NCBI GenBank assembly: GCA_035548375.1
Contig: DASZTG010000049.1
Location: 44,719 to 108,718, forward strand
Origin: JACQAP01 sp035548375
GTDB taxonomy: Bacteria > Pseudomonadota > Gammaproteobacteria > Burkholderiales > JACQAP01
Reading direction: 5' to 3'
DNA length: 64,000 nucleotides
The notes beneath the pieces were generated by a model. It worked only from the letters and a program-made list of their open reading frames with translations, had not been told where the DNA came from and did not search any database. How positions within the stretch are numbered: position 1 is the stretch's first letter; the number at the start of each line of letters is the position of its first letter. The position numbers were made by a program, and so were the translations under genes. Positions 1 through 9,382 of this stretch are shown piece after piece.

Positions 1-95
1 CGTGGCACCGAATCAACGAGAAGCAGATCCCCATTGCCGACGGCAATTTCAATCGCCGCATGGCCGAGCTGTCGGCAAAAGCAAGGGGGAAATGA
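1..95 (+). CDS. C-terminal end of an unidentified protein (partial)
   Basis: The window opens inside a reading frame whose first complete codon is at base 3 and which stops with TGA at 93-95, leaving 30 residues (beginning WHRINEKQIP). The composition is plausible for a hydrophilic C-terminus, and no other frame here looks better. The family cannot be recognised from so short a tail. It is convergent with the large lipoprotein gene downstream, and a perfect hairpin separates the two stops. The call rests only on the open frame to the window edge and the position of the hairpin. Confidence 0.5.
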   Translation, partial: WHRINEKQIPIADGNFNRRMAELSAKARGK

Positions 96-98
96 CGG

Positions 99-117
99 CC
101 GGCTGTTTCGCAGCCGG
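99..117. terminator. Hairpin between convergent genes
   Basis: The arms CCGGCTG (99-105) and CAGCCGG (111-117) are perfect reverse complements around a 5-nt loop, TTTCG. The hairpin lies in the 31-bp gap between two convergent stop codons, the expected place for a shared terminator. There is no T-run on either side, so this is a candidate only. Confidence 0.4.
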
Positions 118-126
118 GCCAGATGG

Positions 127-2691
127 TCAGGGTGTAAGGCCGTAAACCGTAATGAGGGACTGCCCGGCCACGTAGACCTTGCCGTTGGCGACGAGCGGCG
201 GCACGAATTTGACCGCGTTGCCGGCCTGGTCGGCGGGCAGCGCATCGCTGTGATAGAGCGCGTTTCCAGCGAGGTTGGTGGCGTTGTAGGCGCGCAGCAC
301 GGCGGGGCCGAGGGCGTTGCCGTTGGTCCCGTTTCCCCTCGCATCGATCAGCCAGACGATGCCATTCGCCCCTGCTTGCGACGACACCACGGGTACGGCG
401 CCCGGTATGCGCAACGTCAAATCCGTCGCTGCGTCGACGGAGCCTGCCGACGTCGTGATGCTTGCGTTCGTGATCTCGTAGGACTGCAACGTGTTTGAAA
501 TCGGCGCCACGTAGATGCGATCGCCAAAGACGGCGGGCGTGTCGAAGAATCCGCAAAGTATGCAGGGTGCAGTCGTCAATACCTGTTCCGTTTGCAGGTT
601 CGCATTGGCTACCGCGGAGTAGCGGCCCATGTTGTCGCGATCGATCAGGTAGAGACTGCCCTGCTTGTCCGCCCCGAGCAGCAGATGCGGATACGCGGAC
701 GATCCCATCGAATCCGGCAGCACGACGGGCGCGCCCGACCCCAGGTCCCAATCATGCAAATTCAGATTGTCCTGGTTGGCCGGGGTGAAGAAATCGGCAA
801 CCGCCAATCCGCCGGCGGTCGACAAACGCAGGAATGACTCGCCGAAATCGTTGTCCGGGGCGACCGGCGGTATCGTCGCAGCCGGGTCGAAGGTCCCGTT
901 GCCGGTCATCACATAGATGTTGCCGCTCGAGTCGGCTGCCGGTCCGCCACCCGACATCCAGATGCCGCCTTCATCGCCGTTCGGCGTCGTGTTGAATATG
1001 GTCATGCGTTGCAACGTGCCGGCGTCATAGCCGATGATCCAGCCGTGGTAAGGCGAATGGTCTCCGTGCGACGCCCAGGCTATATAGACAACGCTGTTGA
1101 GCAGCAGCAACGCGGCGCGCTGGTTCTCCCGCAGCGGGTCGAATATGTTGCCGCCGCTGCCGTTTCCAGGGTACGTCGCCTGGATTTCGGTGGGGCCGCC
1201 GAATTTCTCCGTCCCGTTGGTCAGGTCCAGCGCATGCAGGCGCTGGAAGTAGGTGCCGCTTTCCTTCGTTTTCGCGACGACGTAAATGGCACCACGCCCA
1301 ACGTCGATCACGGGCGTGCTGGTGATTCCGATCTCGGGGATGAGGTCGCCGTTTTCCAGCGTATCGATTGGGTCGCCGGGCGTAATGTTCGGGCCGAGGA
1401 AACTCGTCTTCCAGAACTGCGTGCAGGCGGCACTGTCGGCATCGAACGCATAGACGCTGTCGTGCTCCGTCGCGACGAACAGCACATTGTGTGTGCCGCC
1501 GGCTATGCTCATGTTCGCAACGTAGAGCGGTTGCGCATACACCTGGCCGTCGACCGCGCAGGCGAACAGCTTTCCAAAAGCCCCCGGCGTTCCGACGCGC
1601 GCCGGCGTCAGCGCGAACTCCTTCGGATTGTGGCCGGTGCGCGCCACGTCCACGTGAAACGTCACGATCGCCGCCAGATCCGTCACCGCCACGGTCGCCG
1701 ATCCGCTCTTGGTGGAATCGGCCTGGCTGATCGCAGTAATCGTATGGGTACCGCCCGTGGATGGCGGCGTGTAGAGGCCGCCCGCAGATACGGTTCCGAC
1801 GGTTGAATTCCCGCCCGAGATGTTGTCGACACGCCAGTTGACGCTCGTATTTGTCGACCCCGTGACGTTCGCGGTAAACGTGGGGCGTTGGGAAGTCGTG
1901 ACGGCCACGATGCGCGGACTCACGGAAACGGCGATCGGCTGGACGGCCGAGGTGATGGTGATGGTGGCGTGATCCTTGGCATTCGAATCCGCATTCGAGG
2001 TTGCGACTACGCTGACCGTTGCGGGAGTGGGAACCGTGGCTGGCGCGGTGTAGTTGATCGGGCTGCCGGATGTTGCGCTCAGAGTGCCGCAAGCGCTGCC
2101 GGAACATCCCGCCCCCGAGAGATTCCATGTCACACCCGCGTGGCTCGGGTCGTTGGCGACTGTGGCCGTCAGCGCCTGCGTGGCGGACACGGTGACCGAT
2201 GCCGAAGTCGGTGCCACCGTGACGGAAACCGCTAGCGGAGCGGAAATCGTTATGTGTGCGACACCGGATTTCGTGGAATCGGCATGGGATATTCCCGTCA
2301 CCGTCACAGTGGCAGGGCTCGGTACCGTAGCTGGCGGCGTGTAGAGTCCGCCCGCAGATATCGTCCCTGTCGTCGGATTGCCGCCATTCGTGCCATTGAC
2401 CTGCCAGGTTACGGCCTGATCCGCAGTGTTCCTGACGACCGCGGAAAACAGAATGGTTGCGCCCCCTGTGAGAGCAGCCGCCGACGAGGGCGATACGACA
2501 ACACTTATCGGCGGGGCAGCAGGAGAAGCAGGTGCTGCAGGCGTATCCGATCCCCCCGAGCCGCCCCCGCAGGCCGAAACGAGAAAAGTCAGCGCTGTCG
2601 CGCATAACCATAGACCACGGTACGCGGCGTTGCCTCGCAAACCGTCGAGCCTGGCCGGCCAATTCCCACGAGACAATGCAACCCAAACCAC
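127..2691 (-). CDS. Putative lipoprotein with Ig-like repeats and a beta-propeller-like C-terminal half
   Basis: The product is 854 residues. A hydrophobic segment (about 27-40) ends in the lipobox LVSAC with Cys41, so it is probably lipidated and exported, followed by a Gly/Ser/Pro/Ala linker. Three Ig-like (BIg2-like) beta repeats follow at about 61-150, 153-247 and 252-336; the phrase GGLYTPP occurs at 114-120 and 304-310, and HADSTKSG or QADSTKSG recurs. Residues 340-854 look like a PQQ/quinoprotein-type beta-propeller, with phrases such as VYAFDADSAACTQFW, HALDLTNGTEKFGGP and LYLIDRDN, but no catalytic dehydrogenase residues were recognised. A surface-exposed binding or adhesion role is inference. 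The chosen start is the only in-frame Met upstream of the signal sequence. The gene stands alone, with 1.2 kb of non-coding DNA upstream. Confidence 0.8.
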   Translation of the reverse strand: MVWVALSRGNWPARLDGLRGNAAYRGLWLCATALTFLVSACGGGSGGSDTPAAPASPAAPPISVVVSPSSAAALTGGATILFSAVVRNTADQAVTWQVNGTNGGNPTTGTISAGGLYTPPATVPSPATVTVTGISHADSTKSGVAHITISAPLAVSVTVAPTSASVTVSATQALTATVANDPSHAGVTWNLSGAGCSGSACGTLSATSGSPINYTAPATVPTPATVSVVATSNADSNAKDHATITITSAVQPIAVSVSPRIVAVTTSQRPTFTANVTGSTNTSVNWRVDNISGGNSTVGTVSAGGLYTPPSTGGTHTITAISQADSTKSGSATVAVTDLAAIVTFHVDVARTGHNPKEFALTPARVGTPGAFGKLFACAVDGQVYAQPLYVANMSIAGGTHNVLFVATEHDSVYAFDADSAACTQFWKTSFLGPNITPGDPIDTLENGDLIPEIGITSTPVIDVGRGAIYVVAKTKESGTYFQRLHALDLTNGTEKFGGPTEIQATYPGNGSGGNIFDPLRENQRAALLLLNSVVYIAWASHGDHSPYHGWIIGYDAGTLQRMTIFNTTPNGDEGGIWMSGGGPAADSSGNIYVMTGNGTFDPAATIPPVAPDNDFGESFLRLSTAGGLAVADFFTPANQDNLNLHDWDLGSGAPVVLPDSMGSSAYPHLLLGADKQGSLYLIDRDNMGRYSAVANANLQTEQVLTTAPCILCGFFDTPAVFGDRIYVAPISNTLQSYEITNASITTSAGSVDAATDLTLRIPGAVPVVSSQAGANGIVWLIDARGNGTNGNALGPAVLRAYNATNLAGNALYHSDALPADQAGNAVKFVPPLVANGKVYVAGQSLITVYGLTP
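1684..2511 (-). repeat. Three tandem Ig-like coding repeats
   Basis: This part of the lipoprotein gene encodes three tandem repeats of about 90 residues. The first and third are most alike: both carry a TWQVNGTNGGNPTTGT-like or NWRVDNISGGNSTVGT-like strand followed by SAGGLYTPP. DNA similarity is visible as well, for example GGCGGCGTGTAGAG in the copies near 1763 and 2335. The middle repeat is more diverged and contains two cysteines (CSGSACG). Confidence 0.7.
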
Positions 2692-3194
2692 GACACACCC
2701 TCCCCGCCCTCTGCAACGTCGGCGCTCATGCGCTTACCGTGACGAGGGACAGTAGATTACTACGGAGAGAGTCATCCTCAGGGCGGATATCGAAGGGCAC
2801 CGTGGTGAGGACAAGGGCGTGTGTTTTTCGGTGGAAGCCCGCCGCTTACCGGTTCCTTACATGTCGCGCATCGACCTTTGCAGGATCAATGCGAGCCTGG
2901 CAGCCTCATCGCGCGGGGGCACGACCCGTTGGATCGCAGCTGCCAGGCGTTGGCCCCTCGGCCAGTGCGCACGCTCGAATTTCTTCGACCCGAATACACG
3001 CCCCCATGATTTCCCTGTGACTCGGCCGACAGCCAAGGAATCTTACTTTCAGTCAGCAATCGTCTTACACGCACTCGCGACGATCCCTTATTGGCGGATT
3101 ACCCCTGACATTCGACAATGGTTTCGCCCCGACTGGGTGCCCTTAACACTCGGTTCAGGCGACATTGCGTGACCTTTCGCCCCTGGCCAACCCT

Positions 3195-3216
3195 CCCTGG
3201 AACCAGGGGCGTTTTT
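3195..3216 (+). terminator. Rho-independent-type terminator inside the intergenic region
   Basis: CCCTGG (3195-3200) and CCAGGG (3203-3208) are complementary; with a realistic loop the stem is CCCTG/CAGGG around GAAC. It is followed by GC and then GTTTTTA (3211-3217). No plus-strand gene was identified upstream, so the transcript it would end is unknown. Confidence 0.45.
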
Positions 3217-3597
3217 ATTCAAGCCCCGGACGCATTCGATATCCAGGCGTTCGTCGACGTGGCGCCTGAATACCCGCTGCCGTCCGGCTGCAAGGCCACA
3301 TCCCGTCTGTCCAGATGATTTCGACGATGCATCGAAGAAAATGGGTGCGACCTGCTTCCTTCGATGCGCAATAGAAAGGCGAGCCGCGGCGTCGGGGCCT
3401 CCGGGTCCAGGGAGGCGAGACTATCTCGGTTGACACCCCGCGCCAGCTACATGCGGCCCGCACAAAACCGGATCGAGCGATACTAAACTCGGTTTCGCAG
3501 CTTCCTGTCCGCATGCTTGAAACGCGCCGGTATTCGACGCATCGAAAACTTTGCGGACACAACTACGATTTTTCTTTTTTACGTCAACCGCGATATT

Positions 3598-3611
3598 TGT
3601 CAAATCTGACA
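3598..3611. promoter_or_regulatory. Operator-like inverted repeat TGTCA-N4-TGACA
   Basis: Perfect 5-bp arms TGTCA (3598-3602) and TGACA (3607-3611) flank AATC in an AT-rich patch of the long intergenic region. This is the form of a small dimeric regulator site, but no gene start is nearby and short palindromes occur by chance. Confidence 0.2.
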
Positions 3612-3909
3612 TTTGGTAGATTCGAACCCGCGCCATCACCGCAATCGCGTCGATTGGATGCGCACCCGATTTCTTAACTCCCTCAATCGGCAAAGTTGTT
3701 GCAACGCTTTTTCGAGCCCCACCCGCGCCGGCCTAGCATTGCGTTCGAGCGAGCGCGAATAAGCAAATAACAAAATATTTTTAGTCGCGCGCGGGAGACG
3801 CACCGGAAGGCGAGTTCCACGCACCCGAAGCAGGCCGGGTGCGGCGGAAACAGCATGCAAACGGCAGCAATGCACCTTGCACTCGAACGCGCGTAGACGC
3901 GCGCCGCGG

Positions 3910-4857
3910 TCAGCCGAGTGCCGTACCTTCGTCCAATCCGAGCATCAGGTTCATGTTCTGCACGGCGTTGCCGGACGCCCCCTTGCCCAGGTTGTCCAGC
4001 CGCGACATAAGCACCATGTTCTCATCGTTGCCGAAAACAAATATGTCGTTGCGATTGGTGTCGTTCGCGCCCATCGGATCGAAATAGCCGCCTTCCGCGT
4101 TGCCGTCGACGGTCAGCGGCATGACCTTCACGAATCGCTCGCCAGCGTAGTAGCCCGCCAGCAACTCATGCATGTCCTTCATCGAGGGCTTCCTGGGAAG
4201 CAGCCTGCGCATCAGGGGCACGGCCACCGCCATGCCCTTGTAGAAATCCCCAACGATGGGATTGAAAGCAGGCGCATGGTCGAGGCCCCCATACTGCTTC
4301 ATCTCCGGAAGGTGCTTGTGGCTCATGCCGAGCGCGTAATGCCTCGGCGCGCCGATCGGGAAGCGCATCCTGCCGGGCGCTTCGTATTCGGCGATCATTT
4401 TCTTGCCGCCGCCGCTGTAGCCAGTGAGCGAATGGCAGGCCACCGGATAATCCTTGGGCAGCATGCCCGACGAAACCAGCGGATGCATGAGCAGGATGAA
4501 TCCGGCGGCGTGGCAGCCGACGTTGGCCACACGGCTGGCGTCGCGAATCATTTCGCGCTGTGCCTTGTTCAACTCCGGCAGGCCGTACACCCACGCCGGA
4601 TCGGTTCGATGCGCCGTACTCGCGTCGATCAATCGGGTGCGTGCGCCTGCGGCGAGCGCGGCGGATTCCTTCGCCGCCGCGTCGGGCAGGCAAAGGAAAG
4701 CGAGGTCCGCCGCATTCAGCAAGCGTTTGCGCTCGGCCACGTCCTTGCGTTTGGCCGGGTCGATCTCGATCAGCTCGACGCCGCCATGGCCGACCAGCCG
4801 GTCATGAATCTGCAAGCCCGTTGTGCCTTCCTGGCCGTCGACAAAAACCTTGTACAT
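3910..4857 (-). CDS. argC: N-acetyl-gamma-glutamyl-phosphate reductase, type 2
   Basis: This enzyme reduces N-acetylglutamyl phosphate to the semialdehyde with NADPH in cytosolic arginine biosynthesis. The product from MYKVFVDGQEGTTG is 315 residues, the usual length of the short type 2 form. Visible features are the N-terminal nucleotide-binding loop (DGQEGTTGLQ), the catalytic cysteine motif NVGCHAAGF, SLTGYSGGGKK, and the C-terminal NDTNRNDIFVFGN typical of the family. The start at 4857 is chosen because AGGAGA sits 3-9 nt upstream (about 4861-4866 on the plus strand) and the protein begins directly with its Rossmann strand; a longer frame upstream lacks this support. It appears monocistronic, with no other arg gene in the window. 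Confidence 0.93.
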   Translation of the reverse strand: MYKVFVDGQEGTTGLQIHDRLVGHGGVELIEIDPAKRKDVAERKRLLNAADLAFLCLPDAAAKESAALAAGARTRLIDASTAHRTDPAWVYGLPELNKAQREMIRDASRVANVGCHAAGFILLMHPLVSSGMLPKDYPVACHSLTGYSGGGKKMIAEYEAPGRMRFPIGAPRHYALGMSHKHLPEMKQYGGLDHAPAFNPIVGDFYKGMAVAVPLMRRLLPRKPSMKDMHELLAGYYAGERFVKVMPLTVDGNAEGGYFDPMGANDTNRNDIFVFGNDENMVLMSRLDNLGKGASGNAVQNMNLMLGLDEGTALG

Positions 4858-5114
4858 CGATTCTCCTGCGTAACGCGCACTTCTTTGGTTAAACCACAGT
4901 ATACAAAGCAACTTGCGATGAAACACCTCGTGCGATGCCGGCAAGGCCGATACCGCCACATCACCGCGTGGACACGCCACGCTGAATGGCCCGTGGCAGC
5001 CGGTCAGCGTCCGGCATACCATCTTGGAAACCGGAACTTTTGTCCTCGGCCGCTTCTCGAACTGCAGGCCCGGGATCCTGATCCCGGCGCCCCAATCACC
5101 GGCTGACAATCGAC

Positions 5115-6206
5115 ATGGACATGCTGCCAGGCTGGAATTCGATCGAGACCACTGCACGGCTGCACGAGCTGTTCGAAAAAGCCAGCATCGTCCTGCTCGT
5201 CGTGCTGGCCGTGGCGCTCGCCCTCGCCTACTTCTATGGGCATCGTCGAGACGAATTGAGCAACGATGCCATGCGCTCGGCGGATCCCATCAAGCAAGCG
5301 TCGTCCGCGGATCGACGGCCCCCCGTTGCAGATGCGCAGCCGGCATCACCGGTGCAGCAAATGCCACAGGTGACCAATCCGACTCCCGCGCCCGAACCCC
5401 GGGCGCCCTTGGCGCCGAAGCCGGCACCGGTCCCGCAAGGTCCGGCCGTGCGCGAAAAAGCAGCGGTGCCGGCACAAGCCACCACGGCAGCCAGGCATGG
5501 GGCGCGTGAAAAGGAACTGGCAACCATTACCGCCGTGCCGCTGCCACCGGCGGGGACCCCGGCGAAATCCGCACCGGCCACCAAGGCCCAGCCCGATTTC
5601 TTCGACAAGCCGATTCCGGCCATTGATCGCATGGCCGCCCTCGAGCGCATGGGCACCATCCTCGATGGCGATTCGCCGCCGAAGGACAGCGCCAGGTCCG
5701 ACAACGGCAATGTGCCTTTGCCTGCTGGCGCCGCGACCGCGCCGAACAGCCGGGCCGTCGAGGGGAGAATTTCCGCCGCCCAGCAACGAAAGCCTGCGCC
5801 CCTGGACGAGAAACCCGCCGCCGAGCCTTCAGGTTCTGGCCGTCGCCATCTCGGCAAGGATCAAAAGGCCAAACTGGAATCCGCGCTGAAGGACGAACCC
5901 AAGGGAAGGCTCACGGTCAGGATCAATCCCGCCGTTCCGGATGCTTCGAGCTATGGCATCGAGCTGGCGCGATTTTTCAAGCATGAAGCGGGATGGACCG
6001 TGCGCGTGGACAATTCGCCATTCACGGGTACGGATCTCGGCGGCATCTGGCTTGCGCTGAAAAGCGCGGATGCCATTCCGCCAGCCACGGGAACTTTGCA
6101 TGCCGCGCTGGCGCACGCTCATGTGCCGGTACGCACCCAGCCGGTGTTCGATGCAAGCGGCCCGGGATTCAATGAAATCTGGCTGGTGGTCGGCCGCAAG
6201 AACTGA
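5115..6206 (+). CDS. Membrane-anchored protein of unknown function with Pro/Ala-rich linker
   Basis: The product is 363 residues. One membrane segment (about 24-41, IVLLVVLAVALALAYFYG) follows a short N-terminus, then a long Pro/Ala/Lys-rich linker (about 50-235), then a compact C-terminal domain of about 110 residues (KGRLTVRINPAVPDASSYG to the end) with alternating strand and helix character. The layout suggests a single-pass inner-membrane protein with a periplasmic or cytosolic effector domain, reminiscent of envelope tethers, but no family was recognised. It starts at ATG 5115, divergent from argC, and ends just before a bidirectional terminator shared with the convergent aldolase gene. 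Confidence 0.7.
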   Translation: MDMLPGWNSIETTARLHELFEKASIVLLVVLAVALALAYFYGHRRDELSNDAMRSADPIKQASSADRRPPVADAQPASPVQQMPQVTNPTPAPEPRAPLAPKPAPVPQGPAVREKAAVPAQATTAARHGAREKELATITAVPLPPAGTPAKSAPATKAQPDFFDKPIPAIDRMAALERMGTILDGDSPPKDSARSDNGNVPLPAGAATAPNSRAVEGRISAAQQRKPAPLDEKPAAEPSGSGRRHLGKDQKAKLESALKDEPKGRLTVRINPAVPDASSYGIELARFFKHEAGWTVRVDNSPFTGTDLGGIWLALKSADAIPPATGTLHAALAHAHVPVRTQPVFDASGPGFNEIWLVVGRKN

Positions 6207-6238
6207 ACGGCGTCGCGTCGAACGCGGCCGTCAGAAAA

Positions 6239-6261
6239 AACGGCGGCAAGCAGCCGCCGTT
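6239..6261. terminator. Bidirectional rho-independent terminator
   Basis: AACGGCGGC (6239-6247) and GCCGCCGTT (6253-6261) form a perfect 9-bp stem with loop AAGCA. It is flanked by GAAAAAA on the left and ACTTTTTCC on the right, so it can act on both strands. It lies in the 77-bp gap between the convergent unknown membrane gene and fba. Confidence 0.85.
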
Positions 6262-6283
6262 ACTTTTTCCAGCAACTCGGGAT

Positions 6284-7378
<1,095 letters not shown>

Positions 7379-7409
7379 GACTTGGGTCTCCTGGAAGCGG
7401 GTGGCGGAT

Positions 7410-7438
7410 ATTATCGCCCGGCCGGGTGTGGGCGTTAA
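7410..7438 (-). promoter_or_regulatory. Probable sigma-70 promoter of the aldolase gene
   Basis: On the minus strand TTAACG (7433-7438) and GATAAT (7410-7415) are separated by 17 bp. This gives a leader of roughly 25-30 nt before the aldolase ATG. It sits close to the plus-strand promoter of the divergent gene. Confidence 0.5.
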
Positions 7439-7448
7439 GCCCGTCCCT

Positions 7449-7454
7449 TATAAT
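7449..7454 (+). promoter_or_regulatory. -10 element (TATAAT) of the gamma-carbonic anhydrase gene
   Basis: A perfect TATAAT lies 30 bp upstream of the ATG at 7485, in the gap shared with the divergent aldolase gene. The -35 region (about 7426-7431, GTGTGG) is poor, so the promoter may need an activator or be weak. Confidence 0.5.
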
Positions 7455-7484
7455 GCCCGACCGGATTCAACAGCAGAACCAAGC

Positions 7485-8009
7485 ATGATCTATTCCCTAG
7501 GCGACAGGAAGGTCGTCACCCGCGGCGACTACTGGGTGGCGGATAACGCGAGCGTCATCGGTTCAGTCGTCCTGGAGCACAACGCCAGCGTCTGGTTCAA
7601 CACGGTGGTTCGCGGGGACAACGACGTCATCACCATCGGCGAGGGGTCGAACGTGCAGGACAACAGCGTCCTGCATACCGATGAAGGCGTCCGTCTGAGC
7701 GTCGGCAAGAACGTCACCATCGGCCACCATGCGATGCTGCACGGCTGCACCATCGGCGAAGGCAGCCTGATCGGCATCAAGTCGACGGTGCTCAACCACG
7801 CCAAGATCGGCAAGCACTGCCTGATCGGCGCCCACGCGCTGATCACCGAAGGCAAGGAGATTCCGGATCGTTCGCTGGTCGTGGGATCGCCCGGCAAGGT
7901 GGTCCGCCAGCTGACCGACGAAGAAGTCGAACGGCTGCTGGAAAACGCCCTGCACTACGTCAACAATTTCCAGCGCTACCGGCTGGACCTCAAGCCCCAG
8001 GCAGGCTGA
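7485..8009 (+). CDS. Gamma-carbonic anhydrase family protein (YrdA/CaiE-like)
   Basis: The 174-residue product is a left-handed beta-helix protein with hexapeptide repeats. Diagnostic phrases are VVRGDNDVITIGEGSNVQDN, LHTDEG and GHHAMLHGCTIG, which supply the histidines (LHT, GHHAMLH) that bind the metal in gamma-class carbonic anhydrases. Many members have weak or unknown enzymatic activity, so carbonic anhydrase function is inferred from the family. The start at 7485 (MIYSLGDR) follows a perfect -10 element and matches the usual N-terminus; frames extending further upstream run through the aldolase promoter. A small conserved-looking gene follows after 2 nt, suggesting co-transcription. Confidence 0.88.
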   Translation: MIYSLGDRKVVTRGDYWVADNASVIGSVVLEHNASVWFNTVVRGDNDVITIGEGSNVQDNSVLHTDEGVRLSVGKNVTIGHHAMLHGCTIGEGSLIGIKSTVLNHAKIGKHCLIGAHALITEGKEIPDRSLVVGSPGKVVRQLTDEEVERLLENALHYVNNFQRYRLDLKPQAG

Positions 8010-8011
8010 TC

Positions 8012-8272
8012 GTGTCCGCGCCGGCGCCGCAACTGCCGCAACCGATGTTCAAGTTCGGATTCCGCATCCGCACGCGCAGCGGGCTGCCGGTGGACAACCT
8101 CATCGTGCAGGCGCGCGACCAGGCCGAGGCCGAACGCAAGATCACCCAGATGTACCTGCACTGCGAGATCATCGAGTGCAAGCAGATGGCCACGGCGGTG
8201 CGCGAGGAAGGCAGCGACCTCGAGGGCATCATCTCGCTGATCTCGCGCCAGACCGACGACAGGGAAACGTAG
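8012..8272 (+). CDS. Small protein of unknown function next to gamma-carbonic anhydrase
   Basis: This 86-residue protein starts at GTG 8012, two bases after the carbonic anhydrase stop, so it is almost certainly co-transcribed and perhaps translationally coupled. The core (MFKFGFRIRTRSGLPVDNL then ARDQAEAERKITQMYLHCEII) reads like a compact alpha/beta fold of one strand pair and a helix, without signal peptide or membrane segment. No family was recognised. It ends 7 nt before the convergent parA-like gene. Confidence 0.65.
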   Translation: MSAPAPQLPQPMFKFGFRIRTRSGLPVDNLIVQARDQAEAERKITQMYLHCEIIECKQMATAVREEGSDLEGIISLISRQTDDRET

Positions 8273-8279
8273 CGGGCTG

Positions 8280-9116
8280 CTACGCGGCGACAGGCAATCC
8301 GGCCGCCTCGAGTTCGGGAATGCCGGTTGCCTTGCTGACTTCCGGCTCGCGGCGCTCGATGAATCCGGCCGCGATCAGCTCATCCAGCAGCGCATCATGG
8401 TCCTTGGCGCCGCGGGAATCCGGTGAGTGCGAAAACACGTCCTTCTTGGACGCCGGGCTTTCCGCCACGCTCACGTTCTCGGTAATGCGCGTCTCGCAGA
8501 CTTCCGCGCCCAGGCGTTGCTTCAACTCCTCGAAAATCTGGTGTGACATCTTGCGGCGGCTGTCGTAGCGCGTAATCACGTAGCGCCGCATCACCCGCCT
8601 CTTCAGCACGTGCTCCAGCGCCTTCAGCGTCTTTTCGACCTGGCTCACGCTCTGAACCGCGAGGTAGTCGGCGGATACCGGGATCAGCACGCGATCGGAC
8701 GCGAAAATCGCGCTCAAGCTGAGCACGCCCAGCATCGGGCAGCAATCCAGCACGATCGGACGGCCGGTATTGAGGTTTTCCTTGACGATGCCGACGTTGA
8801 GCCGGTTCAGGATGTTCGGCCCCTTGCCGAACTGGGTATCCACCTTCGAAAGTTCCACATGCGCGGGGATCACCAGCCAGCCGCCGTTCGCGGGACGGAT
8901 CAGTTGCGTGAGCGGCTTGGTGCTCTGGTAGAAGCCGAACATCGAATCGTCGGCGTTCCCGACGGTGCTGCCGCAAATATAGGAAAGATGCGCTTGCGGA
9001 TCGAGGTCGATCGAGAGCGGGTTGTACCCCCGGCGGGCCAGCGCTGCCGTGAGATTCAGCGACGTCGTCGTCTTGCCGACACCGCCCTTTTGATTGAATA
9101 CCGCGATCTTGGCCAT
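8280..9116 (-). CDS. Orphan ParA/MinD-family ATPase
   Basis: The product from MAKIAVFNQKGGVGKTT is 278 residues. It has the deviant Walker A motif KGGVGKTT (residues 10-17), the switch DLDPQAHLS, and the second hydrolysis motif VLDCCPMLG, all typical of ParA ATPases that position DNA or protein cargo. A usual ParA has PP in that last motif; here it is CPM. No ParB-like gene is adjacent, so the cargo is unknown; a chromosomal positioning role is inference. The start at 9116 is preferred over one 27 nt upstream because it begins with the canonical strand and has an AAGG-type ribosome binding site. A 16-bp palindrome and a good promoter lie just upstream. Confidence 0.85.
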   Translation of the reverse strand: MAKIAVFNQKGGVGKTTTSLNLTAALARRGYNPLSIDLDPQAHLSYICGSTVGNADDSMFGFYQSTKPLTQLIRPANGGWLVIPAHVELSKVDTQFGKGPNILNRLNVGIVKENLNTGRPIVLDCCPMLGVLSLSAIFASDRVLIPVSADYLAVQSVSQVEKTLKALEHVLKRRVMRRYVITRYDSRRKMSHQIFEELKQRLGAEVCETRITENVSVAESPASKKDVFSHSPDSRGAKDHDALLDELIAAGFIERREPEVSKATGIPELEAAGLPVAA

Positions 9117-9137
9117 GACCTTCCCGCCGCCGTACCT

Positions 9138-9153
9138 GCCCAAATAATTGGGC
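9138..9153. promoter_or_regulatory. 16-bp perfect inverted repeat in the parA leader
   Basis: GCCCAA (9138-9143), ATAA, TTGGGC (9148-9153): perfect 6-bp arms. It lies between the predicted -10 element and the start codon of the ParA-like gene, where an autoregulatory operator or a ParB-type site could sit. Confidence 0.45.
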
Positions 9154-9161
9154 GGACAGCC

Positions 9162-9191
9162 ACAATACTAATTGAATCAGCTGGTTGTCAA
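9162..9191 (-). promoter_or_regulatory. Probable sigma-70 promoter of the parA-like gene
   Basis: On the minus strand a perfect TTGACA (9186-9191) is followed after 18 bp by TATTGT (9162-9167). It sits in an AT-rich stretch unlike the surrounding GC-rich DNA. The transcript would start near 9155, just beside the inverted repeat. Confidence 0.6.
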
Positions 9192-9382
9192 TCTAATTTA
9201 AGTTGATTTCCATCAGCCGCACGGCTCGACCGCCGACTGTCCCGAAAATCCGTCGTAACGCGGCCGGACCTCATCTCGTAAAACGGCCGCCGGGACGCGT
9301 GTGTTAGAGTCCACCCTTCGCCTGCGCCCCCCTGATGAGCCCGGTTCGCGGCACTCCGGCAGCGCAGGCCTCCAACAAAAGA

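Larger units (their letters stand above)
2692..3909. other. 1.2 kb intergenic region without a supported gene
   Basis: This is the longest stretch without a convincing gene. Short open frames exist on both strands, but none has a recognisable domain, a ribosome binding site or consistent codon use. Contents seen: a terminator-like hairpin on the plus strand at 3195-3216; an AT-rich patch at about 3540-3620 with a small inverted repeat at 3598-3611; and a second AT-rich patch at about 3760-3785. The bases just upstream of the lipoprotein gene should hold its promoter, but no good -35/-10 pair was found. A small RNA ending at the 3195 hairpin is possible but unproven. Confidence 0.6.

Noticed and set aside
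3612..3632. tRNA-like T-loop (GGGTTCGAATC on the minus strand)
   Set aside because: The flanking bases do not form a T-stem, and no anticodon or acceptor arms are found upstream, so this is a chance match.
3888..3903. CGCGCGT/ACGCGCG hairpin just after argC
   Set aside because: The loop is only 2 nt and no T-run follows on the minus strand; alternating CG is common in this genome.
3877..5106. 409-residue open frame antisense to argC
   Set aside because: It covers the argC gene on the other strand, is rich in Arg/His/Gln/Val from GC-rich shadow codons, and has no domain; argC is certain.
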